Numbered from the stretch's first letter, positions 45,775-56,722 are shown. The stretch: 64,000 nucleotides of DNA from an uncultured Acinetobacter sp. (GCF_947493735.1 NZ_CANLSL010000014.1:1-64000), one strand, 5' to 3'. The notes: generated by a model not told the origin, from the letters alone. Numbers and translations: made by a program.

Positions 45775-46713
45775 ATGACAGTACCACTCTCTATTATTAT
45801 GAATGTGCGATCAGGGCATCATGGCGAAGGGCATGAGATGGAAATGCGCTTGATTTCACAAAGCCTGCAAAAATCAGATTTTGATGTCGAATTATTTTTG
45901 ACAGAAGAGAAGTTTCCACTGAATCAATGTGTTAGTAGCGCAGTGGCAAAGCATAAGCAATATGCAAAAGGCAAGCGTGGCGTCATCGTCGCAGCAGGTG
46001 GTGATGGTACGATTAATGCTGTTGCGCAGGCATTGATGTATACCGATATCGAACTGGGAATCTTACCTTTAGGGACGTTTAATTATGTGGCTCGAGCGCT
46101 ACATATTCCTGTGACTTTGCCTGAGGCAGTACAGAATCTGATTGATGGCGTGGCGAAGCCGATTCATGTTGGACAAGTGAATGATAAAATTTATCTGAAT
46201 AATGCCAGTATTGGCTTATATCCTGTGATGATCGAAAACCGAGAATATTATAATAAAAAGTTTGGTCGTTTTCCGTTAGTGGCTTATCTGTCAGGCTTGG
46301 CGGTGCTTGCGCAACCACAAAAATATTATCGCTTGAAAATCAAAATTGATGGGCAGAAGCATCCGATCGCATCGCCGATGGTTTTCTTTGGCAATAATCA
46401 ACTCCAACTGCAAGATTTAAAATTACGGTTGGCTGATTGCGCTGCACAAGGCAAATTGGCAGCTGTGGCAGTGGGTTATGTGACTCGATTTCAGTTATTT
46501 CAACTCATGGTCAAATTGCTACAAGGCGAATTGGAAGATGCCAAAGATGTCTATAGTTTTTGCGCAGAAAATGTCGAAATCTCAACGCAAAAGCCTGATA
46601 TGAAAGTTGCGCTGGATGGTGAAATTATGCGACTGCGTACACCACTCAAGTTTAAAGTTACGCATGATGCGATTAATGTCCGTGTACCCCGCTCTACATT
46701 GGGAGAGATGTAA
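45775..46713 (+). CDS. diacylglycerol kinase-like lipid kinase (YegS/DgkB type)
   Basis: A 312-residue protein of the DAG-kinase catalytic family. It has the nucleotide-binding GGDGTINAVAQAL (~75-87) and LPLGTFNYVARAL, where the usual GTxNDFAR is changed to GTFNYVAR, plus the C-terminal half with DGE and the closing strand FKVTHDAINVRVPRS. Members phosphorylate diacylglycerol or related lipids; the FN-Y variant is common in proteobacterial members of unknown substrate. It is followed after 2 nt by a metallophosphoesterase gene, suggesting a joint role, perhaps in lipid phosphate turnover (inference). Confidence 0.85.
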   Translation: MTVPLSIIMNVRSGHHGEGHEMEMRLISQSLQKSDFDVELFLTEEKFPLNQCVSSAVAKHKQYAKGKRGVIVAAGGDGTINAVAQALMYTDIELGILPLGTFNYVARALHIPVTLPEAVQNLIDGVAKPIHVGQVNDKIYLNNASIGLYPVMIENREYYNKKFGRFPLVAYLSGLAVLAQPQKYYRLKIKIDGQKHPIASPMVFFGNNQLQLQDLKLRLADCAAQGKLAAVAVGYVTRFQLFQLMVKLLQGELEDAKDVYSFCAENVEISTQKPDMKVALDGEIMRLRTPLKFKVTHDAINVRVPRSTLGEM

Positions 46714-46715
46714 GC

Positions 46716-47501
46716 ATGCTATTACATTTATCCGATTTACATTTTGGTACGGAGCTTCCCGAACGTGTCCAAGCGGTGAAAAATTTCTGCGAGCAGCATC
46801 AACCTGAGTTGGTGATTGTCAGTGGCGATTTGACCCAACGTGCTCGCTTTCAGCAGTTCTATGCCTGTCGTCAATTTTTAGAAAGTTTAAATATTCCGTA
46901 TCTTGTTGTACCAGGTAATCATGATATTCCGTTATACCATGTTTGGCGACGTTTCTTTAATCCGTTTGGTCGTTATCAATTGTTCTTTGGCGCAACGGAA
47001 AAGGAGATTATCTCTGAGCATTTTTATGTGATCGGTGTGAATAGTATCCGCCCGAAATATCATACCAAAGGTTATGTTTCGACTAAACAAATCGCGGAGG
47101 TCGAAGCCAAATTGAAAAATGCACCTGAGCATTTATATAAGTTGGTTGCGGTACATCAGCCATTTTACTGTGAACCGTTCGATAAACATGTAGAAGATTG
47201 CCCTGTATCGGGGGAAATTGCACTCAGGCACTGGGCAGATGCAGGGCTGAATGGTTTGTTACATGGACATTTGCATCAGTCGGCGGTCTATCATCTCAAT
47301 CAATTTTACCATCTCAATGTAGCACAGTCGGTGCTCGATATTCATGCAGGTACGACCTTCTCGAATCGTACTCATCACGGTGAGGAAAATGGCTTTAATG
47401 TGATCACTGCGCAAGGTGAAATTGATGCTTATTTATATGATGAATCATCAAAAAGTTTTCAAAAATGGAAACGCATTTTTCCGAAGAATGACATGACTTA
47501 A
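46716..47501 (+). CDS. calcineurin-like metallophosphoesterase
   Basis: A 261-residue class III phosphodiesterase-type enzyme with all metal-binding motifs in order: DLHFG (D-x-H, ~7-11), VSGDLTQ (~35-41), PGNHD (~67-71), VHQPFY and the GHLH near residue ~188. Relatives hydrolyse cyclic nucleotides, phospholipids or other phosphodiesters. No signal peptide is present, so it is cytoplasmic. It starts 2 nt after the lipid-kinase stop and is certainly co-transcribed. Confidence 0.88.
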   Translation: MLLHLSDLHFGTELPERVQAVKNFCEQHQPELVIVSGDLTQRARFQQFYACRQFLESLNIPYLVVPGNHDIPLYHVWRRFFNPFGRYQLFFGATEKEIISEHFYVIGVNSIRPKYHTKGYVSTKQIAEVEAKLKNAPEHLYKLVAVHQPFYCEPFDKHVEDCPVSGEIALRHWADAGLNGLLHGHLHQSAVYHLNQFYHLNVAQSVLDIHAGTTFSNRTHHGEENGFNVITAQGEIDAYLYDESSKSFQKWKRIFPKNDMT

Positions 47502-47550
47502 ATTGTTCGATGAGAAAAAGCACAAAAAGTTTAAAAAATTATTTTTTGCC

Positions 47551-47578
47551 CTTGAAACTCTACAGGTCAACCCCATTT
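47551..47578 (+). promoter_or_regulatory. sigma-32 heat-shock promoter of groESL
   Basis: CTTGAAA (47551-47557) and CCCCATTT (47571-47578), separated by 13 nt, match the RpoH consensus CTTGAAA-N11-16-CCCCATnT almost perfectly. The groES ATG is about 105 nt downstream. Confidence 0.9.
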
Positions 47579-47683
47579 CAAAAACAAATTCAATATTGCA
47601 TCGCCGAAAAGATTTATGAATTCAGGCGGTGTATACATCAAAGCTAAAATTTACCTGAAAAGTTCAGATGAATGGAGTAAAAC

Positions 47684-47974
47684 ATGAGTAATATTCGTCC
47701 CCTACATGATCGTGTTGTGGTTCGTCGTGTCGAAGAAGAAACTAAAACTGCTGGCGGTATTTTGCTACCGGGTTCGGCTGCTGAAAAACCTGCTCAAGGT
47801 GAAATCATCGCTGTAGGTAATGGTCAGATCACTGACAATGGCGTGCGTGCACTCGACGTTAAAGTTGGTGATAAAGTATTGTTTGGTACTTATGCGGGCA
47901 CAGCAGTCAAAGTCGACGGCGAAGAGCTTTTAATCATGAAAGAATCTGACATTTTAGCGATTCTTGAAGGCTAA
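47684..47974 (+). CDS. groES: co-chaperonin GroES
   Basis: GroES caps the GroEL barrel during ATP-driven folding. The 96-residue protein shows [12 protein letters not shown] at the N-terminus, the mobile GroEL-binding loop [14 protein letters not shown] (~19-32) and the roof loop. GGAG lies 6 nt before the ATG. It is the first gene of the heat-shock operon, 70 nt ahead of groEL. Confidence 0.99.
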   Translation: MSNIRPLHDRVVVRRVEEETKTAGGILLPGSAAEKPAQGEIIAVGNGQITDNGVRALDVKVGDKVLFGTYAGTAVKVDGEELLIMKESDILAILEG

Positions 47975-48023
47975 AACTCAGATTGATTTAGTTTTTAAAT
48001 TAATGTCTTAAAAATCAGATTAA

Positions 48024-49679
<1,656 letters not shown>

Positions 49680-49704
49680 AAAACATCGCTCATCTTATCT
49701 AAAG

Positions 49705-49728
49705 AAAAGGTCGCTTCGGCGATCTTTT
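49705..49728 (+). terminator. terminator downstream of groEL
   Basis: AAAAGGTCGC-TTCG-GCGATCTTTT forms a 10-bp stem with one G-U pair and a UUCG tetraloop, followed by more T residues. Confidence 0.88.
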
Positions 49729-49860
49729 TTTATGTTTCTATAAATGATGAAAGTGAGAAGAATGATTTGGAATTGTTACGAGTTTGATCGTTTTAGTTTT
49801 GCTTTTGAAGTCTGAGAAAGGCAAAATACAGGCAAGATTTTTATAGCTTTTAAATACGAT

Positions 49861-50967
49861 ATGATGCAACAGCAACCGACAGGGATCACGCCAGTTTTGG
49901 CATTTTGTCTATCCTTTCTATTTAGTGTGACTTTGGCACCAACTTTGGGTCTAATCGCATATCAGCAGTATGATTTTTTAGTATTGTGGCTCGTGACTAT
50001 GCTGGTTTTGGCATTGCCTGCACTGTATATGGAAGTCGGATTGGCGAAGCGAGCCAAGTCTGCACCGTTGCAAGGATTGATGCAACTAACACGTGATGCG
50101 GATGTTTCGACGAAATGGCGGACAGTGAGTTGGTTGGCTGTGGTAATTGTACCGTTGTTTGCAGGAGCGATGATACATTATGCCAATAGTGCAGTGATGT
50201 CACAGCTTACGCTACAGTCAAATACAATGGGACTGAACCCAAGTATTGCGATTTTAGTCTTGGCGATTGTTGCTGTTGCATTGTCGATGTTACCTCGATT
50301 GATTTTACTCGCAGTTTCGTCACTCGCTGTCATTGCGTTTATTGTGTTGGGTATGCTTGCACAGCAGGGCACTTGGCAATGGACAGGTGTGAGCTTTGCA
50401 GAGTGGGCAAAAGTCGTAACATTGACTTTAGTTACAGGTGGCTTGGGCTTGGGTGTGTATTGGCAGTCTGCGACTCAGAATATTCAAGCGAATAATGCTG
50501 AGAAGGCATCAATTACGCCAGTAGTATTAGCGATTTGGGTTGCGCAAGCTATTGGTTTATTGGCAATGCTTTGGGCTAATCAAAGCGCAACAATGACACA
50601 AAGTATTGTATTGCTCGTTGGTGCATTGAGCTTGTCAGCTTATCTGTTGCAATTAATACGAGCGCAGTTGATTCAACGTCAAATTGCCTTACCAATTCAA
50701 GCACTGATTTTGCTTATTCCAATATTGATTTGGGCTTTACCAATCAGTAATGTTTTATATCCAATTTTGATTGCACTGGGATTAGTGCTTTGTCTTGCGT
50801 ATGCAATCTTTGCAGGGTGGTTGATGAAGATTAGCCATTTGCGTAAATCACTGAATTTTAAAAATGAAATGAGCTACAACCTGTGGCGAATTTTGATTCG
50901 CATCGTTGTCCCTGTGTCGATCGTCGTTGCGATGATTGCGTGGTTTCAAATATTGCTAACTGCCTAA
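49861..50967 (+). CDS. short NSS-like multi-pass membrane protein
   Basis: A 368-residue inner-membrane protein with about ten hydrophobic helices. The region LPALYMEVGLAKRAKSAPLQGL resembles the helix-1b to helix-2 part of sodium:neurotransmitter symporter (NSS) proteins (their LPxxxxExxxGQ segment). The typical Gly/Asn sodium site in helix 1 is poorly kept, and the protein is ~80-130 residues shorter than usual NSS members. It may be a divergent transporter or a regulatory relative; the substrate is unknown. An adjacent ATG at 49864 could also start it. rnfH follows after 19 nt and is probably co-transcribed. Confidence 0.5.
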   Translation: MMQQQPTGITPVLAFCLSFLFSVTLAPTLGLIAYQQYDFLVLWLVTMLVLALPALYMEVGLAKRAKSAPLQGLMQLTRDADVSTKWRTVSWLAVVIVPLFAGAMIHYANSAVMSQLTLQSNTMGLNPSIAILVLAIVAVALSMLPRLILLAVSSLAVIAFIVLGMLAQQGTWQWTGVSFAEWAKVVTLTLVTGGLGLGVYWQSATQNIQANNAEKASITPVVLAIWVAQAIGLLAMLWANQSATMTQSIVLLVGALSLSAYLLQLIRAQLIQRQIALPIQALILLIPILIWALPISNVLYPILIALGLVLCLAYAIFAGWLMKISHLRKSLNFKNEMSYNLWRILIRIVVPVSIVVAMIAWFQILLTA

Positions 50968-50986
50968 TTTTTACAAGTCATCTAAT

Positions 50987-51370
50987 ATGAATGATTTTAC
51001 TGAAAATGATTCGAGTATCAGCATAGACCAATCTTCTCAGATTTGGATTGTGTATTGTGCAGTGGATCAGCAATATTCAATACATATTCCTTATCAGCAG
51101 GGCATGACAGCGTTACAAGCATTAGAGGCGAGTGACTTGGCTAAACAGGTCACATTACCTGAGCCGTTGGCATTAGGTGTTTTTGGACTGCGAATCAAAG
51201 ATCCTGTGACACATATTTTGCAAGCAGGGGATCGCTTGGAAGTGTATCGACCATTGACCATGAATCCCAAAGACGTGCGTCGTCGCCGTGCAGAGAAGCA
51301 CCCAGTTGGGCGCTATCAACAAGGTAATCAACAGAAAAAACGACAGGGCAATCAACAGAGTCATTCATAA
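50987..51370 (+). CDS. rnfH: RnfH family (UPF0125) protein
   Basis: A 127-residue protein with the ubiquitin-like RnfH core: WIVYCAVDQQYSIHI, the central LGVFGLRI and the closing GDRLEVYRPLTMNPKDVRRRRA (~88-109). A polar, Gln/Lys-rich tail follows the core. RnfH genes usually sit near ratA, bamE and smpB; here bamE is convergent just downstream. Biochemical role unknown, though a toxin-antitoxin-like or Rnf-complex role has been suggested for relatives. Confidence 0.88.
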   Translation: MNDFTENDSSISIDQSSQIWIVYCAVDQQYSIHIPYQQGMTALQALEASDLAKQVTLPEPLALGVFGLRIKDPVTHILQAGDRLEVYRPLTMNPKDVRRRRAEKHPVGRYQQGNQQKKRQGNQQSHS

Positions 51371-51464
51371 AACCGTTAAAAGCAGAGCGTAAGATCAATT
51401 CCAAATCATCTTTTATAAAGCTTGTATAAAGATTTGGCGCTCAAAATGCTAATCTAAGATGAAT

Positions 51465-51498
51465 AAAAAAGCATAGAGATCATCTATGCTTTTTTTTG
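51465..51498. terminator. bidirectional terminator between rnfH and bamE
   Basis: GCATAGA and its complement with a 5-nt loop are extended by six A residues on the left and nine T residues on the right, fitting both convergent genes. Confidence 0.85.
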
Positions 51499-51533
51499 CG
51501 TTAAAGACGCTTGCTTAAGAAGCGATAAGCTAG

Positions 51534-51932
51534 TTATAGCTTTGGTGCAGTCAAGATCGCTTCTTTCGAACCCGGTAAGCCCGGCTGAGATTCGGGAATG
51601 GTGTCCAAGCCTTCGATTTGCGAAACGACGCCAGATTCGTTAAAGTGAATACGTAAGTGCTGACCTTTGGCAGCAGGAATATCTGCTTTTTTGGCATATG
51701 TTCCTGGGATATAGTTGTAAATGTAGTCCCAACGCAATGGATTCAAAGGATCACTGACTGTAGGTGTCCCAAGTAGGAAACGGACTTGTTGCGGTGTCAT
51801 ACCGACTTTGACTTGAGAAGCTTTTGCTTGAGTCAATGGTGCGCCCTGTGGAATGTCTACTTTGTAAACGCCGAGCACAGAACAGCCAGAAATGATGGTG
51901 GCCATAAAAATTGACAACAGAAATTTTTGCAT
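51534..51932 (-). CDS. bamE: outer-membrane assembly lipoprotein BamE
   Basis: BamE is a small lipoprotein of the Bam complex that inserts beta-barrels, such as the window's PldA, into the outer membrane. The 132-residue product has a lipobox (TIISGC, Cys17), the BamE core VKVGMTPQQVRFLLGTP (~42-58) and NPLRWDYIYNY. The C-terminal extension is a bit longer than in E. coli. It is divergent from fur, sharing a 110-nt promoter region, the common fur-bamE layout. Confidence 0.95.
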   Translation of the reverse strand: MQKFLLSIFMATIISGCSVLGVYKVDIPQGAPLTQAKASQVKVGMTPQQVRFLLGTPTVSDPLNPLRWDYIYNYIPGTYAKKADIPAAKGQHLRIHFNESGVVSQIEGLDTIPESQPGLPGSKEAILTAPKL

Positions 51933-52042
51933 TTTGCTACACTATCCCACAATTATTTAATGCACTAAGATAAAGTTTAGCGCATACTTTAGCAAAGTAT
52001 GCTAACCCATGACCACTTAATTTTGTTGAGAGTTTATATACA

Positions 52043-52480
52043 ATGCCGATTACAAATCAGGATTTGCGCAAAGCGGGACTCAAAGTCACTTTACCTCGTA
52101 TTAAAATTTTAGAATTATTAGAAAATTCAAAACAACATCATTTGAGTGCTGAAGATATTTATAAGACTTTACTTGAGCATGGCGAAGATGTTGGTTTAGC
52201 AACGGTATATCGTGTGTTGACGCAATTTGAAGCGGCGGGAATTATTCAGCGTCATCACTTTGACAACAATCATTCGGTATTTGAAATCATGCAGGAAGAT
52301 CATCATGATCATCTTGTTTGCCAAAACTGTAATAAAGTCGTTGAATTTACCAATGATTTAATTGAGCGTGAACAACACAGTATTGCTGAAAAATTCAATT
52401 TCAATTTGACGGGTCATGCATTGAATCTTTATGGCTATTGCGATAGCCCTGAATGCCAAGAAGCTTTAAGGAAGAAGTAA
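52043..52480 (+). CDS. fur: ferric uptake regulator Fur
   Basis: Fur represses iron-uptake genes when loaded with Fe(II). The 145-residue protein has the winged-helix N-terminal domain (RKAGLKVTLPRIKILELLE, DVGLATVYRVLTQFEAAG), metal ligands in HHDHLVCQNCNKVVEF, with the structural zinc Cys pair (CxxC), and the second Cys pair near the end (CDSPEC). It would be expected to control the receptor whose pseudogene lies at 41552-43311. Confidence 0.97.
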   Translation: MPITNQDLRKAGLKVTLPRIKILELLENSKQHHLSAEDIYKTLLEHGEDVGLATVYRVLTQFEAAGIIQRHHFDNNHSVFEIMQEDHHDHLVCQNCNKVVEFTNDLIEREQHSIAEKFNFNLTGHALNLYGYCDSPECQEALRKK

Positions 52481-52506
52481 GTTTAAATCTTCAAAAAATG
52501 AGTAGT

Positions 52507-52535
52507 AAAAAAGGTGCAATCAATGCCCCTTTTTT
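52507..52535. terminator. bidirectional terminator between fur and pilU
   Basis: AAAAAAGGTGCA pairs with TGCCCCTTTTTT (one mismatch) across a 5-nt loop between convergent genes. Confidence 0.8.
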
Positions 52536-52551
52536 ATTGAGAGGCATTCGA

Positions 52552-53673
52552 TCAATCTTGTTGAATAAATAAACCTTTACCACTGTTATTTAATAATGAT
52601 TTTGGATCACTCTCAGCCAGTTTGATTTGCAAACGTAAGTCGTTTGGCGAGTCAGAGTGCTTAAGTGCATCTTCATAAGTGACTTCACCAGCTTTATAGA
52701 GATCAAATAAGGCTTGGTCAAAGGTCTGCATACCGAGCTCACGTGAGCGTTTCATCAAGTCTTTGAGCTCATGGATTTCACCCTTACGGATATAGTCCTG
52801 CATGAGTGGTGAGTTGATCAAAATTTCAATCGCAGCACGACGGCTCTTACCATCTTTGGTTGGAACAAGTTGTTGCGCAATGATTGATTTCAAATTCAAT
52901 GACAAGTCCATATAGAGTTGGCTATGACGGTCTGCATCAAAGAAGTGAATAATACGGTCTAAGGCTTGGTTGGCGTTGTTGGCGTGAAGCGTTGCAAATA
53001 CTAAGTGACCTGTTTCTGCAAAGGCAACGGCATAATCCATAACTTCACGAGAACGAATTTCACCAATTAAAATCACATCGGGTGCTTGACGTAAGGTGTT
53101 TTTTAAAGCGACTTCAAATGAATCGGTATCAATGCCGACTTCACGTTGTGTGATGATACAACCTGCGTGTTGATGGACAAACTCGATTGGATCCTCGATC
53201 GTGATGATATGTCCACGAGAGTTTTGGTTACGATGTCCAACCAATGATGCCAACGAAGTTGATTTACCCGTACCTGTAGCACCGACAAAGAGAATAATGC
53301 CACGTTTTGTCATGGCGAGTTCTTTTAGAATTGGTGGTAATTTTAAAGACTCAGGAGTTGGAATCTTGGTTTCAATCTTACGCAGTACCATGCCAGGCAT
53401 GTCACGTTGCTGAAATGCGCTGACACGAAAACGTGCAGTTTTTTCACGATCGGTGATCGCAAAGTTACATTCACGTGTTGCTGCAAATTCTTCACGTTGC
53501 TTCTCATTCATGATGGCATGCATCAACTGAGAGATAATTTCAGGACTGAGTTTGCTTTTGGTGACTGGTAAAATTTGTCCGTGTACTTTCATTGACGGTT
53601 CGACGTCGGCTGAAATAAACAAATCCGAAGCGTTTTTCTCGATCATGAGCTTGAGTAAGTCATTAAAGTCCAT
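52552..53673 (-). CDS. pilU: type IV pilus retraction ATPase PilU
   Basis: PilU assists PilT in pulling back type IV pili for twitching motility and DNA uptake. The 373-residue secretion-family ATPase has Walker A VGATGTGKST (~130-139), the Asp box ITIEDPIEFVH, the Walker B region APDVILIGEIRSREVM and the His box HLVFATLHANNA. The longer C-terminal tail after NDLRLQIKLAE and the PilU-type wording separate it from PilT. It begins 11 nt after pilT ends, in one unit. Confidence 0.95.
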   Translation of the reverse strand: MDFNDLLKLMIEKNASDLFISADVEPSMKVHGQILPVTKSKLSPEIISQLMHAIMNEKQREEFAATRECNFAITDREKTARFRVSAFQQRDMPGMVLRKIETKIPTPESLKLPPILKELAMTKRGIILFVGATGTGKSTSLASLVGHRNQNSRGHIITIEDPIEFVHQHAGCIITQREVGIDTDSFEVALKNTLRQAPDVILIGEIRSREVMDYAVAFAETGHLVFATLHANNANQALDRIIHFFDADRHSQLYMDLSLNLKSIIAQQLVPTKDGKSRRAAIEILINSPLMQDYIRKGEIHELKDLMKRSRELGMQTFDQALFDLYKAGEVTYEDALKHSDSPNDLRLQIKLAESDPKSLLNNSGKGLFIQQD

Positions 53674-53684
53674 ATTTTAAATCC

Positions 53685-54722
53685 TTACATAAATGCTTCT
53701 GGTGATTTCGCCACATGACGTGCAGCAGCAGCGGTGATCTGACCTTTTGCAACCAATTGCTTTAAGGTTTGATCAAGTGTGGTCATGCCTTGAGCCGCAC
53801 CAGTTTGGATTGCAGAATACATTTGTGCGATTTTATTTTCACGGATCAAGTTACGGATCGCAGGTGTACCGATCATGATTTCATGCGCAGCCACACGTCC
53901 ACCACCATTTTTCTTAAGTAAGGTCTGTGAAATCACGGCTTGAAGTGATTCTGAAAGCATGGCACGTACCATATCTTTTTCTTCGGCAGGGAACACATCG
54001 ATGACACGGTCTATAGTTTTTGCCGCTGACGTGGTGTGCAGTGTACCAAAGACTAAGTGACCTGTTTCCGCAGCAGTGAGTGCAAGACGAATAGTTTCCA
54101 AGTCACGCATCTCACCGACCAAGATAATGTCAGGGTCTTCACGTAGTGCAGAACGTAGTGCTTCGTTAAAGCCGTGCGTATCACGATGGACTTCACGCTG
54201 GTTAATCAGACATTTTTTCGAAGTGTGTACAAATTCGATCGGGTCTTCGACGGTCAAGATGTGGTCATAACGATTGTCATTGATATAGTCTAGTATCGCA
54301 GCAAGCGTGGTTGATTTACCAGAACCCGTCGGACCTGTAACCAAGACGAGCCCACGTGGATACTCGGCAATATTCTTAAACGTTTGACCGAGACCAAGTT
54401 GCTCCATCGTCAATACTTTAGATGGAATGGTACGAAATACCGCACCTGCACCACGGTTTTGGTTGAATGCGTTGACACGAAAACGTGCCACGCCAGGTAC
54501 TTCAAATGAAAAGTCTGTTTCTAATTGTTCTTCATAATCACGACGCTGTTTATCGTTCATGATGTCATAGATCAGGCGATGCACATCTTTGTGTTCCATC
54601 GCTGGTAAGTTAATACGCTTGACTTCCCCATCCACACGAATCATTGGTGGTAGACCTGACGAAAGATGCAAGTCTGATGCCCCGTTTTTCACCGAAAACG
54701 CTAAAAGCTCTGTAATATCCAT
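53685..54722 (-). CDS. pilT: type IV pilus retraction ATPase PilT
   Basis: PilT powers pilus depolymerisation at the inner membrane. The 345-residue protein begins MDITELLAFSVKNGASDLHLSSG, with Walker A GPTGSGKSTTLAA (~130-142), the Asp box LTVEDPIEFVH, Walker B PDIILVGEMRDLET, the His box HLVFGTLHTTSA and the AIRNLIRENK motif needed for retraction. It is the first gene of pilT-pilU and divergent from yggS, the usual neighbour of pilT. Confidence 0.97.
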   Translation of the reverse strand: MDITELLAFSVKNGASDLHLSSGLPPMIRVDGEVKRINLPAMEHKDVHRLIYDIMNDKQRRDYEEQLETDFSFEVPGVARFRVNAFNQNRGAGAVFRTIPSKVLTMEQLGLGQTFKNIAEYPRGLVLVTGPTGSGKSTTLAAILDYINDNRYDHILTVEDPIEFVHTSKKCLINQREVHRDTHGFNEALRSALREDPDIILVGEMRDLETIRLALTAAETGHLVFGTLHTTSAAKTIDRVIDVFPAEEKDMVRAMLSESLQAVISQTLLKKNGGGRVAAHEIMIGTPAIRNLIRENKIAQMYSAIQTGAAQGMTTLDQTLKQLVAKGQITAAAARHVAKSPEAFM

Positions 54723-54865
54723 TTTTTCCCTTTATGTTCAAACGGCTTCTTTATGTTTAGAATAATACGGTGTTCACTTCTTGAAACCAAGTGATTTTGT
54801 GAAGAAATACGATACAAATTCAATACAGTTTCAAATTTCAGCAGAAAGCAAGGAATAGAAAGGAA

Positions 54866-55561
54866 ATGACGAGCTTAGATTTAGCCACGAATCTTATACA
54901 AGTCCAAATGCAAATCGAACAAGCAAGCCTGCAAGCGAAGCGAAATGTTCAAGATATTCAATTGCTCGCTGTGTCGAAAACTCACCCTGCACAGTCCATT
55001 GCTGAATTGTATCAACTGGGACAAAAAGCATTTGGGGAAAACTACCTACAAGAAGCTTTAGAAAAAATCGAACAATTAAAAGATTTAGAGATCGAATGGC
55101 ATTTCATTGGGCATGTTCAACGTAATAAAACCAAACATTTGGCAGAGAAATTTGCTTGGGTGCATGGTGTAGATCGCTTGATCATCGCCGAAAGACTTTC
55201 TAATCAACGTCCTGAAAACATACAACCCTTAAATATTTGCCTGCAAGTCAATATTGATGATCAAGAGTCTAAAGATGGTTGTCGGTCTGATGAAGTTGCA
55301 GAATTAGTCAAACAAATCAGTCGATTGCCGAATCTTCGTTTACGAGGGTTGATGGTGATTCCCAAGCCTAAGCATGTAGAAGCTTTTGCAGTAACAAGGC
55401 AACTTTTTGAAGAGGTAAAACAATATCATCCACAAGCTGAGTATTGGGACACTTTGAGTATGGGCATGTCGGCAGATATGGCGGATGCGATTCAGGCAGG
55501 TTCAACTATGGTGCGAGTGGGTACTGCGTTGTTTGGTGCAAGAGATTATTCTAATCAATGA
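54866..55561 (+). CDS. PLP homeostasis protein YggS/PLPBP
   Basis: A 231-residue PLP-binding protein of the YggS family, which buffers pyridoxal phosphate but shows no clear catalysis. PLP binds the Lys in LAVSKTHPA (~34-40). Other family segments are FGENYLQEA, EWHFIGHVQRNKTK, CLQVNIDDQESKDG and LSMGMSADMADAI, with the closing VRVGTALFG. A GGAA-type site precedes the ATG. It is divergent from pilT and converges with the acyltransferase, 22 nt away. Confidence 0.95.
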   Translation: MTSLDLATNLIQVQMQIEQASLQAKRNVQDIQLLAVSKTHPAQSIAELYQLGQKAFGENYLQEALEKIEQLKDLEIEWHFIGHVQRNKTKHLAEKFAWVHGVDRLIIAERLSNQRPENIQPLNICLQVNIDDQESKDGCRSDEVAELVKQISRLPNLRLRGLMVIPKPKHVEAFAVTRQLFEEVKQYHPQAEYWDTLSMGMSADMADAIQAGSTMVRVGTALFGARDYSNQ

Positions 55562-55583
55562 TATTTCAAAGCAATTAAGCCAG

Positions 55584-56708
55584 CTATTTCGGACGAAGAG
55601 GTTGTTTCGGTTCTAAGCATCTCGCCATCAACCATGCAAATGCAATACAAATCAACATGCTTAAAATTACTGCAAGCATTGACGTCCAAATACTGCGCAG
55701 ATAACTCTGCGGAAACACGCCCATAATAAATAGCAAAATTGGAAAATGAGTAATATATAAGGTATAAGAAAAACGTGCTGAGCTTACCCAAACAGGTTTA
55801 AAAGAGCGTTGTTTTTGATAAAGCTGTAGCAGAAAAATTGCAAAAGCCACGCCAATACAGGCGTTGAACATAGTAAATAAATTCGCCTGATAGGTTTTGA
55901 CTTGATCAATGATGAAGAACTGGTAGGCATCATACATCGCAATACATAGTGCAAAAATAGCAAAAATCCATTGAACTATTTTTAAAGAATAGACATCTAC
56001 ACGGCTGGACACTTGATCAAATGAAAAAGTAAATGCCAATAACCACACGCCAAAATAGACTAAGAATTGCAAATTCAACAAAGACAAAATAAGTAGGGTG
56101 ATCACAAAGCCAACCCTTGCAAATGTGGACTGCCAAAATGCTATTAGTCCAGCTAAGACGTAAAACCACACTTCGTAGCTCAAACTCCAAAGTGGTGCAT
56201 TAGCAGATAAAGTTGGCGTGAGAAAGTCATTGACAAAAAATACCGAGCCAACCAATTCTACCCAAGAAAAATTGTAAGCGGTGCGAACCATTAACGCAGG
56301 AATAACTTCAAATGAATGACTTTTCGTGGCAAAGAAATAGGGCGCAAGACCATACAGCAAAAGCATCCAAAACAGCGCAAAAATAAACGGTGGTAAAATA
56401 CGGCGAAAGCGCTGTTTGGCGTATTTTTTGATCGAGAAGGTATGATTCTGTTGAAAGTTTTTCTGAATCGAATGTCCAATTAAAAAGCCACTGAGTACAA
56501 AGAACATCATGACCGCAGATTGACCAAATAAGCGAACAACTGAATAAAAAGTCACGTCTTGCGGTGCGACGAAGGCTTGAAAGGCATGACTAAACAGCAC
56601 CACAATCGCACTGAGTCCACGTAAACTTTCCAGTTGCAAGCTGAATGTTTTGTCTAAGGGTTGATAGCTTGATAATTGAATGCTTAGGGAGTGTATTTTT
56701 TCAAACAT
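55584..56708 (-). CDS. acyltransferase 3 (OafA/YrhL) family membrane protein
   Basis: A 374-residue inner-membrane protein with about ten helices. It shows the N-terminal family motif SLRGLSAIVVLFSHAF, with its catalytic-type His (~41), then FFVLSGFLIGHS, the Arg-rich RFRRILPPF and WSLSYEVWFYVLAGL (Glu ~ 179). Relatives transfer acetyl or other acyl groups onto sugars of LPS, capsule or peptidoglycan. The target is unknown and no glycan genes are adjacent. It sits 14 nt downstream of sbcC on the same strand. Confidence 0.88.
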   Translation of the reverse strand: MFEKIHSLSIQLSSYQPLDKTFSLQLESLRGLSAIVVLFSHAFQAFVAPQDVTFYSVVRLFGQSAVMMFFVLSGFLIGHSIQKNFQQNHTFSIKKYAKQRFRRILPPFIFALFWMLLLYGLAPYFFATKSHSFEVIPALMVRTAYNFSWVELVGSVFFVNDFLTPTLSANAPLWSLSYEVWFYVLAGLIAFWQSTFARVGFVITLLILSLLNLQFLVYFGVWLLAFTFSFDQVSSRVDVYSLKIVQWIFAIFALCIAMYDAYQFFIIDQVKTYQANLFTMFNACIGVAFAIFLLQLYQKQRSFKPVWVSSARFSYTLYITHFPILLFIMGVFPQSYLRSIWTSMLAVILSMLICIAFAWLMARCLEPKQPLRPK

Positions 56709-56722
56709 GATGAATCGCCCAA

